A stretch of DNA of 64,000 nt from Streptomyces sp. PCS3-D2 (GCF_000612545.2 NZ_CP097800.1:1054001-1118000), one strand, 5' to 3'. Shown: positions 55,197 through 64,000, counted from the first letter of the stretch. Numbers and translations: made by a program. Notes: generated by a model from the letters alone, not told the origin.

Positions 55197-55579
55197 TCGA
55201 TGAACACACTGGTCGACTTCACCCGCGCCGTGGCCCGCGCACCCACCTCCAGGCCGAGCTCCTCCACCGCCTCCCGCGTCAGCAGCGACACGATGCGGTG
55301 CGGGCCGGCCTGGATCTCCACCTGCGCGTCGACCGTGCCGAGCTTCACCCCGGTGACGATGCCCGGGAAGGCGTTGCGCGCCGAGGTGTACGGGGCCTCC
55401 TCCCCCTCACCGCCCTCCTGAGCGGCCTCGACGCAGAACGCGGCCAGGTCGGGCCCGTCCACCATCCTGCGGGTGCCCTCGCGGCGGGTGGGGAAACGTT
55501 CGGCGTCCGCCCAGCGCCGGGCCGTGTCGACGCTGACGCCGAGCAACCGGGCCGCCTGGCCGATCGTGTAGGACTCCAT
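55187..55579 (-). CDS. HTH and molybdenum-pterin-binding (TOBE) domain protein
   Basis: 130 residues. N-terminal MerR/excisionase-type helix-turn-helix ESYTIGQAARLLGVSVDTAR, RWADAERFPTRREGTRRMVD, then a TOBE/Mop domain SARNAFPGIVTGVKLGTVDA, QVEIQAGPHRIVSLLTREAVEELGLEVGARATARVKSTSVFID. Probably a molybdate-sensing regulator or Mo storage protein. ATG at 55579; a TTG three codons earlier is unlikely. Confidence 0.92.
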   Translation of the reverse strand: MESYTIGQAARLLGVSVDTARRWADAERFPTRREGTRRMVDGPDLAAFCVEAAQEGGEGEEAPYTSARNAFPGIVTGVKLGTVDAQVEIQAGPHRIVSLLTREAVEELGLEVGARATARVKSTSVFIDRV

Positions 55580-55609
55580 GGCCGGCAAGCCTATGCGGTG
55601 CCCCGGCGC

Positions 55610-56518
55610 TCAGGGCGTGGGGCTGCGCAGCGCCTCCGCGGCCGCTGCCGCGACCACGTCCGCCACCGTCGAAAGGGCCGGGGAGTCCAGCTTCCACTGC
55701 TGCCAGTACAGCGGTACGTCCAACGGCCGCCGGGGCGCCACCAGCACCAGATCCCCGGTGCGCACGAGCGGGCCCGCCTGTTGTTCGGGCACCAACCCCC
55801 ACCCCAGCCCCGCGACGACCGCGTCACGGAAACCCTCCGATGTCGGCACGTGGTGCCGCACCGGCCCCGCGCCCGCCGTGGCGTCCCCGGTCAGCGAGCG
55901 GACGAAGATGTCCTGGAGGTCGTCCTTGCGGTCGAAGACGATCGTCGGCGCCCTGCGCAGGTCCCGCTCCGGCGTGCCCGCCAGGTACCGGGCGGCGAAC
56001 GCCGGGCTCGCCGTCGGCAGGTACCGGGCCAGGCCCAGCATGCGGACGCTGCACCCGGCCACCGGGTCCGGGGACGAGGTCACCGCGGCCATCACCTGCC
56101 CCTCGCGCAGCAGCGCCGTCGTGTGCGCCTCGTCCTCGCGGCGCAGCTCGATGCAGACCGGCGGATCCTGCGGGACGTGCGTGAGGGCCGGCAGGAACCA
56201 CGTCGCGAGGGAGTCCGCGTTCACCGCGATCGGCAGGCGCACCGGGCCTCCCGCGTCGGCCATGCCCAGGTCGGCGCGCGCGTCCCGCTCCAGCCGGGCC
56301 AGTTGCCGGGCGAAGCGGACCACCACCTCCCCGGATTCCGTAGCCCGCACCGGCTTGGTCCGCATCAGCAGCACCCGCCCGGTGCGCTGCTCCAGGGCCT
56401 TCACCCGCTGGCTGACCGCAGAGGGCGTCACGTGCAGGGCGGCCGCCGCCGCGTCGAAGGTGCCCTCGTCCACCACGGCGAGCAGCGTGCGCACCTGGTC
56501 CAGGGGAAGCTCATCCAT
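55610..56518 (-). CDS. lysG: LysR-family regulator, ArgP/LysG type
   Basis: 302 residues. LysR HTH in LDQVRTLLAVVDEGTFDAAA, AALHVTPSAVSQRVKALEQR, TGRVLLMRTKPVRATESGE, a form typical of ArgP/IciA/LysG. The effector domain has NADSLATWFLPALTHV as in LysG. Divergent from the LysE exporter with 69 bases between the starts; LysG proteins activate lysE when lysine, arginine or histidine accumulates. ATG at 56518 or the adjacent GTG. The symbol is by homology and context. Confidence 0.9.
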   Translation of the reverse strand: MDELPLDQVRTLLAVVDEGTFDAAAAALHVTPSAVSQRVKALEQRTGRVLLMRTKPVRATESGEVVVRFARQLARLERDARADLGMADAGGPVRLPIAVNADSLATWFLPALTHVPQDPPVCIELRREDEAHTTALLREGQVMAAVTSSPDPVAGCSVRMLGLARYLPTASPAFAARYLAGTPERDLRRAPTIVFDRKDDLQDIFVRSLTGDATAGAGPVRHHVPTSEGFRDAVVAGLGWGLVPEQQAGPLVRTGDLVLVAPRRPLDVPLYWQQWKLDSPALSTVADVVAAAAAEALRSPTP

Positions 56519-56587
56519 CACAACGGCTAATGGTACGTAAAAATCTTTAGCTGTACTGAACGGCGCAGGCTGCCTACGGTCGGAGCC

Positions 56588-57211
56588 ATGACACACGGCA
56601 TCACCACCGCGGCCCTGGCCGGCTTCGGCACCGGACTCTCCCTCATCGTCGCCATCGGCGCGCAGAACGCCTTCGTCCTCCGTCAGGGCGTGCGCCGACA
56701 CGCGGTGCTCGCCGTGGTCGCCATCTGCGCGCTGTCCGACGCGCTCCTGATCGCCCTGGGCGTCGCCGGCGTCGGGGCCTTCGTCACCGCCTGGCCGGCC
56801 GCGCTGACCGTCGTGGGGCTGGCCGGGGGGAGCTTCCTCGTCTGCTACGGAGCACTCGCCGCCCGCCGGGTGCTGCGACCCACCCCCGGCGCCGCCCTCA
56901 CCGCGGAGGGGGCAACCTCCGGATCCGCCCGCCGGGCCGTGCTGACCTGCCTGGCCATGACCTGGCTCAACCCGCACGTCTACCTGGACACCGTGCTGCT
57001 CGTCGGCTCCCTCGCCGCCGACCGCGGCGACCTGCGCTGGGCCTTCGGCCTCGGGGCGGGCCTGGCGAGCCTGACCTGGTTCACCGGCCTGGGCTACGGG
57101 GCCCGGCTGCTGAGCGGCCTGCTGTCCCGTCCCGCGGCCTGGCGGGTCATGGACGGGCTGCTCGCGGCAACCATGGTCACGATGGGCGGCCTCCTCCTGG
57201 CCCGTGCGTGA
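56588..57211 (+). CDS. lysE: LysE/ArgO-type basic amino acid exporter
   Basis: 207 residues with about six membrane helices. LysE signature GFGTGLSLIVAIGAQNAFVLRQG at the start, AVVAICALSDALLIALGVAGVGAF and LTCLAMTWLNPHVYLDTVLLVGS. Exports lysine and/or arginine by proton exchange, protecting against peptide-derived excess. Its divergent LysR neighbour is the usual regulator. AT-rich promoter-like sequence (ggtacgtaaaaatctttag) lies between. Confidence 0.93.
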   Translation: MTHGITTAALAGFGTGLSLIVAIGAQNAFVLRQGVRRHAVLAVVAICALSDALLIALGVAGVGAFVTAWPAALTVVGLAGGSFLVCYGALAARRVLRPTPGAALTAEGATSGSARRAVLTCLAMTWLNPHVYLDTVLLVGSLAADRGDLRWAFGLGAGLASLTWFTGLGYGARLLSGLLSRPAAWRVMDGLLAATMVTMGGLLLARA

Positions 57212-57327
57212 GTCCCGGCTGCGCCGCGCGGGCCGGTCCCCGTACCGGACCCGGCATGCCGAAACCGCCCCGGGTCCCGGGCCCGGCATAGTCTCCTGCC
57301 GACGCCCCGAGTCCCAGGAGACCGCCC

Positions 57328-58362
57328 GTGCCCGACCGCCCCTCCCCCGACGCGGTGCACGCGTACGACGCCGACCGGCCGGCGCCGCTCGTGACCGCCA
57401 CCGGGATCGTCCTGGACACCCACGGGCGGGTCCTCGTGCTCACCGGCTCCTACCAGACCGGTCCGGAGCTGCCGGGCGGCAGGGTGGCGGACACCGAGAC
57501 GCCGGAGCAGGGGCTGGCCCGCGAGCTGTGGGAGGAGCTGGACCTCGGCGCCCCGGTGGGCCGGCTGCTGGCGGTGGACTCCAGGCCGCCGGGCCCGCTC
57601 GGCCGCTCCCTGATCGTGCATGTCCACCTCGTCGGGCCGGTCGCGCCCCCGGAGGCCGCGGGGCTCTCCTCCACCGGCGGCGGGATCACGCAGGCCCGCT
57701 GGCTGCGGCCGGAGGAGGCCTGCGCGGTCCTGCCCGCCCGGGCCGCGACCCGGCTGCGCGCCGGGCTGGCCGCCCTGTACGCCGGCTCCTTCGCCCACCT
57801 CGTCGACGGTGTACCCCACCCCGGCTCGCCGGCCGGCCTGGATCCGGCCCGGCGCGCGGCCCTGGAGCACGCGGGCGTGCTCGACGCGGCCAGCCACCGG
57901 GCCAGCCGGCCGAAGGCCCTGACCGCGGCCAGCGTGCTCTTCACCTCCGCCGACGGCCGGATCCTGCTGGTGCAGCCCGCGTACGGCCGCACCGACCGCT
58001 GGAACCTGCCCGGCGGCGGCATCGACAGCGACCTCGGCGAGATCCCGCGCGCCGCCGCCCGACGGGAGGTCCGCGAGGAGCTCGGCCTCGATCTGGCCCC
58101 GGGCCGCCTGCTCGCCGTGAACTGGTCGCACAAGCCGGGCCGTCCGGCCCGCATCCGCTTCCTCTACGACGGCGGCGTCCTCGACGCCCCGGAGCTGGCC
58201 CGGATCCGGTTGGACCCCGCCGAACTGCTGCAGTGGCGCACCGTCGCGCCCGACGAGCTCCGCACCCTGGTCAAGGGCGCGCTGCGGCGCCAGATCACCG
58301 CTTGCCTCGACGCCCGGGCCAGCGGCGCGGGACCGCTGGAGCTCCACGCGGGCCGCCTGTGA
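57328..58362 (+). CDS. Tandem double NUDIX hydrolase
   Basis: 344 residues with two NUDIX boxes: GGRVADTETPEQGLARELWE followed by ELDL (about residues 49-72), and GGGIDSDLGEIPRAAARREV followed by REELGLD (about 230-256). Both keep the Gx5Ex7REUXEExGU pattern with all catalytic glutamates, so both domains may be active or one may bind regulator ligand. Substrate unknown. GTG start with CAGGAG nine bases before it. Confidence 0.9.
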   Translation: MPDRPSPDAVHAYDADRPAPLVTATGIVLDTHGRVLVLTGSYQTGPELPGGRVADTETPEQGLARELWEELDLGAPVGRLLAVDSRPPGPLGRSLIVHVHLVGPVAPPEAAGLSSTGGGITQARWLRPEEACAVLPARAATRLRAGLAALYAGSFAHLVDGVPHPGSPAGLDPARRAALEHAGVLDAASHRASRPKALTAASVLFTSADGRILLVQPAYGRTDRWNLPGGGIDSDLGEIPRAAARREVREELGLDLAPGRLLAVNWSHKPGRPARIRFLYDGGVLDAPELARIRLDPAELLQWRTVAPDELRTLVKGALRRQITACLDARASGAGPLELHAGRL

Positions 58363-58404
58363 CCCGGCCTGCGGGGCAGCAGGGCCCGGGTTACCGTCGG
58401 CGGC

Positions 58405-59595
58405 ATGGACGGTGATCGCCGAGGGTGGCGCCAGTGCTTGCTCGGCGGGGCGGTGTTCGCGGTGTGCATGGCCGGCACCACGCTGCCGACTCCGCTCTAC
58501 GGCCTGTACCAGGAGAAGTTCGGGTTCTCCGAGCTGATGGTCACCGTCGTGTACGCCGTGTACGCCTTCGGGGTCATCGGTGTGCTGCTGCTGGCGGGCA
58601 ACGCCTCGGACGCCGTGGGCCGGCGGCCGGTGCTCCTGGCGGGCCTGGGCTTCTCCGCGGCCAGCGCCGTCTGCTTCCTGTGCGCCACCGCGACGGGCTG
58701 GCTGTTCGCGGGGCGGCTGTTGTCCGGGCTGTCGGCAGGACTGTTCACGGGGGCCGCCACGGTCTACGTCATGGAGCTGGCGCCGCCCGGCGGATCCTCC
58801 CGGGCCACGTTCGTGGCGACGGCGGCCACCATGGGCGGGCTCGGTTGCGGCCCCCTGCTCGCCGGCGTGCTCGCACAGTACGCCCCCTGGCCGCTGTACC
58901 TGCCGTTCGCCGTGCACCTGTTCCTGGTGGCGGTGTCGGCCGCCGTCCTCCTGGGCCTGGACGAGACCGTACGGGAGCTGCGGCCGCTGCGCACCGTACG
59001 ACCGCAGCGGCCCGGTGTGCCCCCGCAGGTGCGGTCGGTGTTCGGGCCGGCGGCGATCGCCGCGTTCGCGGGCTTCGCGCTGTTCGGGGTGTTCACCTCG
59101 GTCAGCCCGGCCTTCCTCGCGCAGTCCCTCGACGTGCACGACCGGGCCGTGAGCGGGCTGGTCGTCGCGCTGGCCTTCTTCGCCTCGACCGCCGGTCAGC
59201 TGGCGGTCGGGCGGGTCGGGGTGCGGCGGTCGCTGCCGCTGGGCTGCGCGGGGCTGCTGGCCGGGCTGGCGCTGCTGGCGGGCGCGCTGATGTGGGACCT
59301 GCTGGCCCTGGTGGTGGCGAGCGCGCTGGTCGGCGGGGGCGGACAGGGGCTGGCCTTCCGCGGGGCGCTGTCGGCGGTCACCGCGGCCTCGCCGCCGGAC
59401 CGGCGCGCGGCGGTGGTCTCGACGCTGTTCGTCGTGGCCTACGCGGGCATCTCCGTACCCGTGATCGGCGTGGGACTGCTGGTGGAACCGATCGGCCTGG
59501 AGGGCGCCGGGCTGGTGTTCATCGTGTGCATGGCCGCGCTGGTCGCGGCCGCGGCCGGCTACCTGCTGCGGCGGCCGGTGCCCGCGGACGCGTGA
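58405..59595 (+). CDS. Major facilitator superfamily transporter
   Basis: 396 residues with 12 predicted hydrophobic segments. MFS motif in the loop between helices 2 and 3: GNASDAVGRRPVLLAGLGFS. ARGPL-type repeats such as LLSGLSAGLFTGAATVYVMELAPPGGSSRATF place it among drug/proton antiporters of the DHA1 type. It starts 42 bases after the NUDIX gene and may be co-transcribed. Substrate unknown. Confidence 0.9.
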   Translation: MDGDRRGWRQCLLGGAVFAVCMAGTTLPTPLYGLYQEKFGFSELMVTVVYAVYAFGVIGVLLLAGNASDAVGRRPVLLAGLGFSAASAVCFLCATATGWLFAGRLLSGLSAGLFTGAATVYVMELAPPGGSSRATFVATAATMGGLGCGPLLAGVLAQYAPWPLYLPFAVHLFLVAVSAAVLLGLDETVRELRPLRTVRPQRPGVPPQVRSVFGPAAIAAFAGFALFGVFTSVSPAFLAQSLDVHDRAVSGLVVALAFFASTAGQLAVGRVGVRRSLPLGCAGLLAGLALLAGALMWDLLALVVASALVGGGGQGLAFRGALSAVTAASPPDRRAAVVSTLFVVAYAGISVPVIGVGLLVEPIGLEGAGLVFIVCMAALVAAAAGYLLRRPVPADA

Positions 59596-59670
59596 GCGCC
59601 GCGGGGCGCCAACACCGCCGCCCCGCGGCACGGAGCGGCGGGGCGGCGGTGTCGACGGGGCCGGGCGGGA

Positions 59671-61116
59671 TCAGACCGCCGGGGCCGGGTAGGTCGGGTA
59701 CTCCACGCCGGAGACGTGCTGGACCACGCGGATGACCTGGCACGAGTAGCCGAACTCGTTGTCGTACCAGAGGTAGAGGATCGCGTTGTCGCCGTCGACC
59801 TTGGTGGCGCCGGCGTCGACGATGGACGCGTGGCGCGAGCCGACGAAGTCCATGGAGACGGCGTCGGGGGCCGTGGTGAAGTCGATCTGACGCTTCAGCG
59901 GCGAGTTCAGCGAGACGTCGCGCAGGTGGTCGAGGACCTCCTCGCGGGTGGTCTCGCGGCCCAGGCGCAGGCTGAGGATGGCGATCGAGACGTCCGGGAC
60001 GGGGACGCGGATCGAGCTGCCGGTGATGGGGGCCTTGAGGTCCGGCAGTGCCTTCGCGACGGCGGAGGCGGCGCCGGTCTCGGTGATGACCATGTTCAGC
60101 GGCGCGCTGCGGCCGCGGCGGTCGGCCTTGTGGTAGTTGTCCAGCAGGTTCTGGTCGTTCGTGAACGAGTGGACGGTCTCGACGTGGCCGCGCAGCACGC
60201 CGTACTCGTCGTCCATGGCCTTCAGCGGCGGGACGATCGCGTTGGTGGTGCAGGACGCGCAGGACAGGATCCGCTCGTCCGGCTTGACGGTGTCGTGGTT
60301 GACGCCGTGCACGATGTTCGGGACGTCGCCCTTGCCGGGGGCCGTCAGGACGACCTTGTCGATGCCGGGGCGCAGGTGCTTGGACAGGCCCTCGCGGTCG
60401 CGCCACTTGCCCGTGTTGTCGATGAGGATGGCGTCCTTGATGCCGTACGCCGTGTAGTCGACCTCGGAGGGGTCGTTGGCGTAGATCACCTTGATCGCGT
60501 TGCCGTTGGCGACGATGGTGCTGTTGGCCTCGTCCACGGTGATCGTGCCCTGGAACTGGCCGTGGATCGAGTCGCGGCGCAGCAGCGAGGCGCGCTTGAC
60601 CAGGTCCTGGTCGCCGCCGCCGCGGACGACGATGGCCCGCAGGCGCAGGCCCTTGCCGGAGCCGGCCTTCTCGATGAGCAGACGGGCGACCAGGCGGCCG
60701 ATGCGGCCGAAGCCGTACAGGACGACGTCGCGGCCCCCGCTGCGCTCCAGCTTGTTCTCGCCCGTGGCTCCGGCGACGGCCTGGGCGGTGAACTCCTCGA
60801 CCGACAGGCCGTGGTCGTCGGCCTTGTAGGTGGCGGCGAGCATGCCGAGGTCGATCTGGGAGGGACCGAGGTCCAGCGCGGTGAGCGCCCGCAGGAACGG
60901 CATGGTCTCGGTGACCGACAGCTCCTCGCCGTCGATCTGCCGGGCGAAGCGGTGGGTCTTGAGGATGCTGACCACCGATTTGTTCACCAGGGAGCGGCTG
61001 TGGAGCAGGATGTTGACGTCCCGCTCCCGGTGCAGCTTCCCGATGATCGGGATCATCGCCTCCGCGATCTCCTCGCGGTGGTTCCAGTTGGTGAACGAGT
61101 CCTCGTTGACAGTCAC
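59671..61116 (-). CDS. gap: Glyceraldehyde-3-phosphate dehydrogenase, long form
   Basis: 481 residues, about 140 longer than the classical enzyme. The N-terminal helical extension (SFTNWNHREEIAEAMIPIIG, DVNILLHSRSLVNKSVVSIL) occurs in a group of actinobacterial GAPDHs. The Rossmann domain follows (VVLYGFGRIGRLVARLLIEK). The catalytic cysteine is in ILSCASCTTNAIVPPLKAMD and the histidine in VHSFTNDQN-type context, with the C-terminal WYDNEFGYSCQVIRVVQHVS. Works in glycolysis or gluconeogenesis; cofactor preference not clear. GTG at 61116. Confidence 0.95.
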   Translation of the reverse strand: MTVNEDSFTNWNHREEIAEAMIPIIGKLHRERDVNILLHSRSLVNKSVVSILKTHRFARQIDGEELSVTETMPFLRALTALDLGPSQIDLGMLAATYKADDHGLSVEEFTAQAVAGATGENKLERSGGRDVVLYGFGRIGRLVARLLIEKAGSGKGLRLRAIVVRGGGDQDLVKRASLLRRDSIHGQFQGTITVDEANSTIVANGNAIKVIYANDPSEVDYTAYGIKDAILIDNTGKWRDREGLSKHLRPGIDKVVLTAPGKGDVPNIVHGVNHDTVKPDERILSCASCTTNAIVPPLKAMDDEYGVLRGHVETVHSFTNDQNLLDNYHKADRRGRSAPLNMVITETGAASAVAKALPDLKAPITGSSIRVPVPDVSIAILSLRLGRETTREEVLDHLRDVSLNSPLKRQIDFTTAPDAVSMDFVGSRHASIVDAGATKVDGDNAILYLWYDNEFGYSCQVIRVVQHVSGVEYPTYPAPAV

Positions 61117-61314
61117 AGGCTTTATCTTTCGAGCTAGGCGGCGCTCATATGCTAACCCCACGACTCATGGGCCGCTTGAGGGGTACCCGCGCGAGGGGAC
61201 AATGCCCCGGTTCAGTCGGTTTCCGCCGGCTGTGCGACCCCGTTCAGAACCGCCCGCGCATCCTCAGCCCGGGATTGCCGCGTTCGCCGCGCACCAGGAG
61301 CCACCGCACGCGGG

Positions 61315-62460
61315 TCACCGGGACGGCCCCTCGTCCTCGTCGACACGGTCGACGAGGATCATCGCGACGTCGTCCTCCAGCCGGCCCTCGGTGTGCCGGA
61401 CCAGCGCCTGGCACAGCCGGTCCAGGAACTCCCGGGGGCTGCGGTCGGGCATCGCCTCGACGGCCTCGGGGAGGGCGAAGAACGCGTTCTCCCGGTCGCG
61501 GGCCTCGTTGACGCCGTCGGTGTGCAGCAGCAGGCGGTCGCCGGGCAGGAAGGGGTAGCTTTCCCTGGTGCCGGGAGGGCCGGCGATGAACTCGCCGAGG
61601 CCCAGCGGCGGCAGCGGCGTTCCGGGCATGAGTGCCCTGACCCTTCCGTCGCGCAGCAGCAGCGGCGGCGGATGGCCGCGGTTGACCACCTCGACCACGT
61701 GCCCGTCCGGCACCTGGGCCACCACCGCGGTCACGAACCCCTCCACGAGCGCCTCCTCGTCGACCGCGCCCGGCACGGCGGCGTCCCGGCGCAAGGCCGC
61801 CTCGCAGTGCCTGACGACGTCGACCAGATCGTGCTCGTAGTGCACGGCCTCCCGGAAGGCGCCCAGCACGGCCGCGGCCGTGCGTACGGCGGGCAGGCCC
61901 TTCCCCCGGACGTCGCCCACGATCATCCGGATCCCGTACCGGGTCTCCATGGCCTCGTACAGGTCCCCGCCGATCTGCGCGCCCTTCTCGGCCGCCACGT
62001 ACAGGCTGGCCGCGCGGAGCGGGCCCAGCCGCTCGGGGACGGGCCGCAGCAGGACCCTCTGGGCTGCCGAGGCGATCCGCCGGACCTGGCTCAGCTCGCT
62101 CGCGCTGCGCGCCCGGGCCATCCGGCTGGTGGTGGCGCTGGCCAGCGCCACCAGGAAGAGGGCGATGAAGTTGCTGTAGACCTGCTGACTGCCCCAGGCG
62201 TGGTTGTACGTGGCCGTGGCCACGCTCACGGCCACGGCCAGGCCGGCCGCGGCCAGGGTGCCCGCGGGGCCCATCGTCACCGCGGCCAGCGCGGGCGTGG
62301 CGACCAGGAAGGGGCCTGTGTAGAGGACGTGTGCGGGCGTGAACTCGATGGCCAGCACCAGGAGCGCGATCGCGAAGGGTACGCACTTCGCGACGACGAA
62401 GAGGACCTGGTGGTGGCCGCCGCCTCCCGGTCCCGGAGAAGGCCGGATGGGCACCCGCAT
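61315..62460 (-). CDS. Membrane SpoIIE-type PP2C serine phosphatase
   Basis: 381 residues. The N-terminal third has four or five membrane helices (VLFVVAKCVPFAIALLVLAI, ALAAVTMGPAGTLAAAGLAV, FIALFLVALASATT). A linker helix and the PP2C/SpoIIE catalytic domain follow: QIGGDLYEAMETRYGIRMIVGDVRGKGLPA (metal aspartates), VVNRGHPPPLLLRDG, LLLHTDGVNEARDRENAFF and LEDDVAMILVDR. Such proteins dephosphorylate anti-sigma-factor antagonists. Start ATG at 62460 (MRVPIRPSPGPGG). Confidence 0.92.
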   Translation of the reverse strand: MRVPIRPSPGPGGGGHHQVLFVVAKCVPFAIALLVLAIEFTPAHVLYTGPFLVATPALAAVTMGPAGTLAAAGLAVAVSVATATYNHAWGSQQVYSNFIALFLVALASATTSRMARARSASELSQVRRIASAAQRVLLRPVPERLGPLRAASLYVAAEKGAQIGGDLYEAMETRYGIRMIVGDVRGKGLPAVRTAAAVLGAFREAVHYEHDLVDVVRHCEAALRRDAAVPGAVDEEALVEGFVTAVVAQVPDGHVVEVVNRGHPPPLLLRDGRVRALMPGTPLPPLGLGEFIAGPPGTRESYPFLPGDRLLLHTDGVNEARDRENAFFALPEAVEAMPDRSPREFLDRLCQALVRHTEGRLEDDVAMILVDRVDEDEGPSR

Positions 62461-62720
62461 GCTTACAGACTGCGCCGCCGGTGGTCCTCGCCGCCACTCG
62501 CCGCGGCCGGCACGCGCCGCCGGCACCGCCCCCGCCCCCGCCGGTCGCGCCGCCGTACGGCCGACCTTGCGGCGTCCCGGGCGTGGCCCGGCAGCCCCGC
62601 GGGGAAGTCCTTGCCTACGCGCACAGGAGCAGAGGGGCGCGAGCCGCTCCGCTCCGGCTTCGACCGGATCGGATCAGCCGAGGAGCGACGGGTGGGCAGC
62701 AAACGACAGGTGGGCAGCAG

Positions 62721-63695
62721 ATGAGCAACGGTCCCTCGGACGAACCCGCCGCCCCGCCCGGCGCCCGCCCCGGCCGCGACGGGCCCACGGTGTCGCGCGC
62801 CGAGTTCGATGACCTGTTCGCCTCGGTCAGGACCTGGGGCACGTGGTCCGCGGCCGACCGCGGCGCGTGGAACCGGGTCACCGGGGACCACGTGCGGCGC
62901 GCCGCCGCCCTGGTACGGTCCGGCACGACGGTGCAGCTGGGCCTGCCGTGGGACACCCGCGCGGGGCCGGACAACAGCAGGCCGGCCCTGCACTACATGT
63001 CCGACCTCGGCGATGTGGAGGCTCCGGAGCCGGCCACGCACAAGGACTTCATCGCCGCCGACTACCACGGCAAGGCCGTGAGCCACCTGGACGCGCTGTC
63101 CCACGTCGCCTATCGGGGGCGGCTCTACGACGGCCGCCCGGCGCGGGAATCCGTGGACGCCGGGGGCGCCCGTTTCGGTTCGGTGGAGGCGCTCGGCCCG
63201 CTGGTCACCAAGGGTGTGCTCCTGGATCTGCCGGCCGTCCTGGGCGCCGCCTGGCTGGAGCCGGGCCACGCGGTCCGCGCGCGGGACCTCGTCACCGCGG
63301 AGCGGGCGCTCGGGGTGACGATCGACGAGGGCTGCGCGGTACTGCTGCGTTCCGGCCGCTTCCGCAGGCGCCGCGAGCGGGGCCCCTGGGACACCGGCAC
63401 CGCGAGCGCGGGCTTCCACGTGGACGCCGTGCCGTTGCTGGCCGGGCGCGCGATCGCCCTGCTCGGCGCCGACGGAGACAGCGACGTGCGCCCCTCACCG
63501 GTGGAGGGCGTGCACTCCCCCGTCCACGCGCTGGCCGTCGCGGCCATGGGGGTGCCGCTCCTGGACAACCTGGACCTGGAGGCCCTGTCCGCCGCCTGCG
63601 CCGAGGCGGGCAGGCATGAGTTCATGATCGTCGTGTCGCCCCTGCGGGTGCCGGGCGGGACGGGCTCGCCGGTCAACCCGGTGGCGGTCCTGTGA
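62721..63695 (+). CDS. Cyclase-family (kynurenine formamidase-like) hydrolase
   Basis: 324 residues. Cyclase_2 family: THKDFIAADYHGKAVSHLDALSHVAYRGRLYDGR contains the HxxxD metal motif (SHLDALSH), followed by TKGVLLDLPAVLG, GCAVLLRSGRFRRRRERGPWDTGT and SPVEGVHSPVHALAVAAMGVPLLDNL, as in metal-dependent cyclases and arylformamidases. Cytoplasmic. Start ATG at 62721 preceded by GGTGGGCAGCAG. The short direct repeat gtgggcagc lies just ahead. Substrate unknown. Confidence 0.88.
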   Translation: MSNGPSDEPAAPPGARPGRDGPTVSRAEFDDLFASVRTWGTWSAADRGAWNRVTGDHVRRAAALVRSGTTVQLGLPWDTRAGPDNSRPALHYMSDLGDVEAPEPATHKDFIAADYHGKAVSHLDALSHVAYRGRLYDGRPARESVDAGGARFGSVEALGPLVTKGVLLDLPAVLGAAWLEPGHAVRARDLVTAERALGVTIDEGCAVLLRSGRFRRRRERGPWDTGTASAGFHVDAVPLLAGRAIALLGADGDSDVRPSPVEGVHSPVHALAVAAMGVPLLDNLDLEALSAACAEAGRHEFMIVVSPLRVPGGTGSPVNPVAVL

Positions 63696-63709
63696 GGTGG
63701 CGGGCCCAT

Positions 63710-63741
63710 GGGGTAGCGGGCCCGCGGGGTAGCGGGCCCGC
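63710..63741. repeat. Two exact tandem 16-bp repeats after the cyclase gene
   Basis: Head-to-tail copies of ggggtagcgggcccgc, each containing the palindrome gcgggcccgc. They may act as a weak terminator or be slippage. Confidence 0.7.
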
Positions 63742-63782
63742 GGGGAAGGGCCGCGCTGCAAGAGCGGATCCTCGCCGCCCCA

Positions 63783-63808
63783 TTGATTTAAAAGCGGAGG
63801 AATATACT
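63783..63808 (+). promoter_or_regulatory. AT-rich promoter-like sequence
   Basis: ttgattta ... aatatactcg: an AT-rich island with TTGATT and TATACT-like hexamers 14 bases apart (shorter than ideal), about 70-90 bases before the gene at 63876. Confidence 0.35.
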
Positions 63809-63875
63809 CGAAAAGCATTCGCCCCGTGCGAACGTCCCGGCGCGGTAGGCGGCTCGGCAAGGGGAAGTGGTGCAG

Positions 63876-64000
63876 ATGGGAGTCACGGGAGGCCGGATCA
63901 GCCCCGTACGCCCCCGTGAGCGGTTTCTGCTGGGCGAGTCCGTCGAGGGCAGCGTCCGCGGCCCCATCCTGAACTCGTGGCGGCGCAGCCGGATGCTGGG
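63876..64000 (+). CDS. N-terminus of a probable regulatory or SpoIIE-type phosphatase, cut by window edge
   Basis: 41 codons: MGVTGGRISPVRPRERFLLG then ESVEGSVRGPILNSWRRSRMLG. The pattern RERFLxGExVxGxVRxxILxSWRRSxxLG is the usual start of large Streptomyces GAF/PAS-PP2C (SpoIIE) proteins and of some sigma-54-type activators. GGGGAAG lies nine bases before the ATG. Remainder is outside the window, so class is unconfirmed. Confidence 0.6.
   Translation, partial: MGVTGGRISPVRPRERFLLGESVEGSVRGPILNSWRRSRML

Noticed and set aside
53393-56530. A 1045-codon open frame on the plus strand antisense to corA and the lysG-type gene
   Set aside because: It is the GC-bias shadow of real minus-strand genes; the translation is low complexity with no domain.

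Overview
The window is high-GC actinobacterial DNA, almost certainly from a Streptomyces. Indicators are the strong GC third-position bias, frequent GTG starts, a secreted protein-glutamine gamma-glutamyltransferase of the S. mobaraensis type with its pro-region, a TerD-family protein, a large STAND NTPase, a monomeric isocitrate dehydrogenase, and SpoIIE-type phosphatases.

Layout. 1-11.8 kb: mixed genes (truncated aldo/keto reductase, lipoprotein, small membrane protein, HAD-like protein, transglutaminase, GNAT, TerD, 1046-aa STAND NTPase, DUF6126-like membrane peptide, PhnA-like zinc-ribbon protein). 11.9-24.5 kb: an aromatic catabolic region. A ModA-like protein and an IclR regulator precede a plus-strand operon pobA-ligJ-ligK-ligI-ligAB(fused)-ligC. 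Together these encode 4-hydroxybenzoate to protocatechuate, 4,5-ring cleavage, and on to pyruvate and oxaloacetate. It converges, across a perfect 34-bp-arm hairpin, on a minus-strand set (SDR, amidohydrolase, acyl-CoA synthetase, MaoC hydratase) controlled by a divergent MarR. That set resembles the actinobacterial p-hydroxycinnamate side-chain pathway, which would feed 4-hydroxybenzoate to PobA. 24.5-33.5 kb: TetR/amidohydrolase pair, then a LacI regulator divergent from a complete Dpp/Opp-type peptide ABC transporter.

33.7-41.7 kb is the most interesting part: an 8.0-kb integrative element inserted at tRNA-Pro(GGG). It is bounded by 45-bp direct repeats of the tRNA 3' half and carries a tyrosine integrase plus a complete CBASS anti-phage system. 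The CBASS genes are a CD-NTase and a Cap2-like E2-E1 fusion (translationally coupled), a Cap5-type HNH-SAVED effector on the opposite strand, and a CapH/CapP-like repressor-metallopeptidase pair. Two near-identical dyads, one in front of capH and one upstream of the CD-NTase, suggest one repressor controls both promoters. No Cap3 (JAB) gene is visible.

41.7-64 kb returns to chromosomal housekeeping and accessory genes: DUF309, VOC, lutABC lactate oxidation, cobF, class V aminotransferase, GH71-like glucanase, monomeric icd, DUF805, corA, HTH-TOBE protein, ArgP/LysG-type regulator with LysE exporter, double NUDIX protein, MFS exporter, extended GAPDH, membrane SpoIIE phosphatase, cyclase-family hydrolase, and the start of another probable regulator/phosphatase cut by the right edge. 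All assignments are from reading the sequence; no database search was run.
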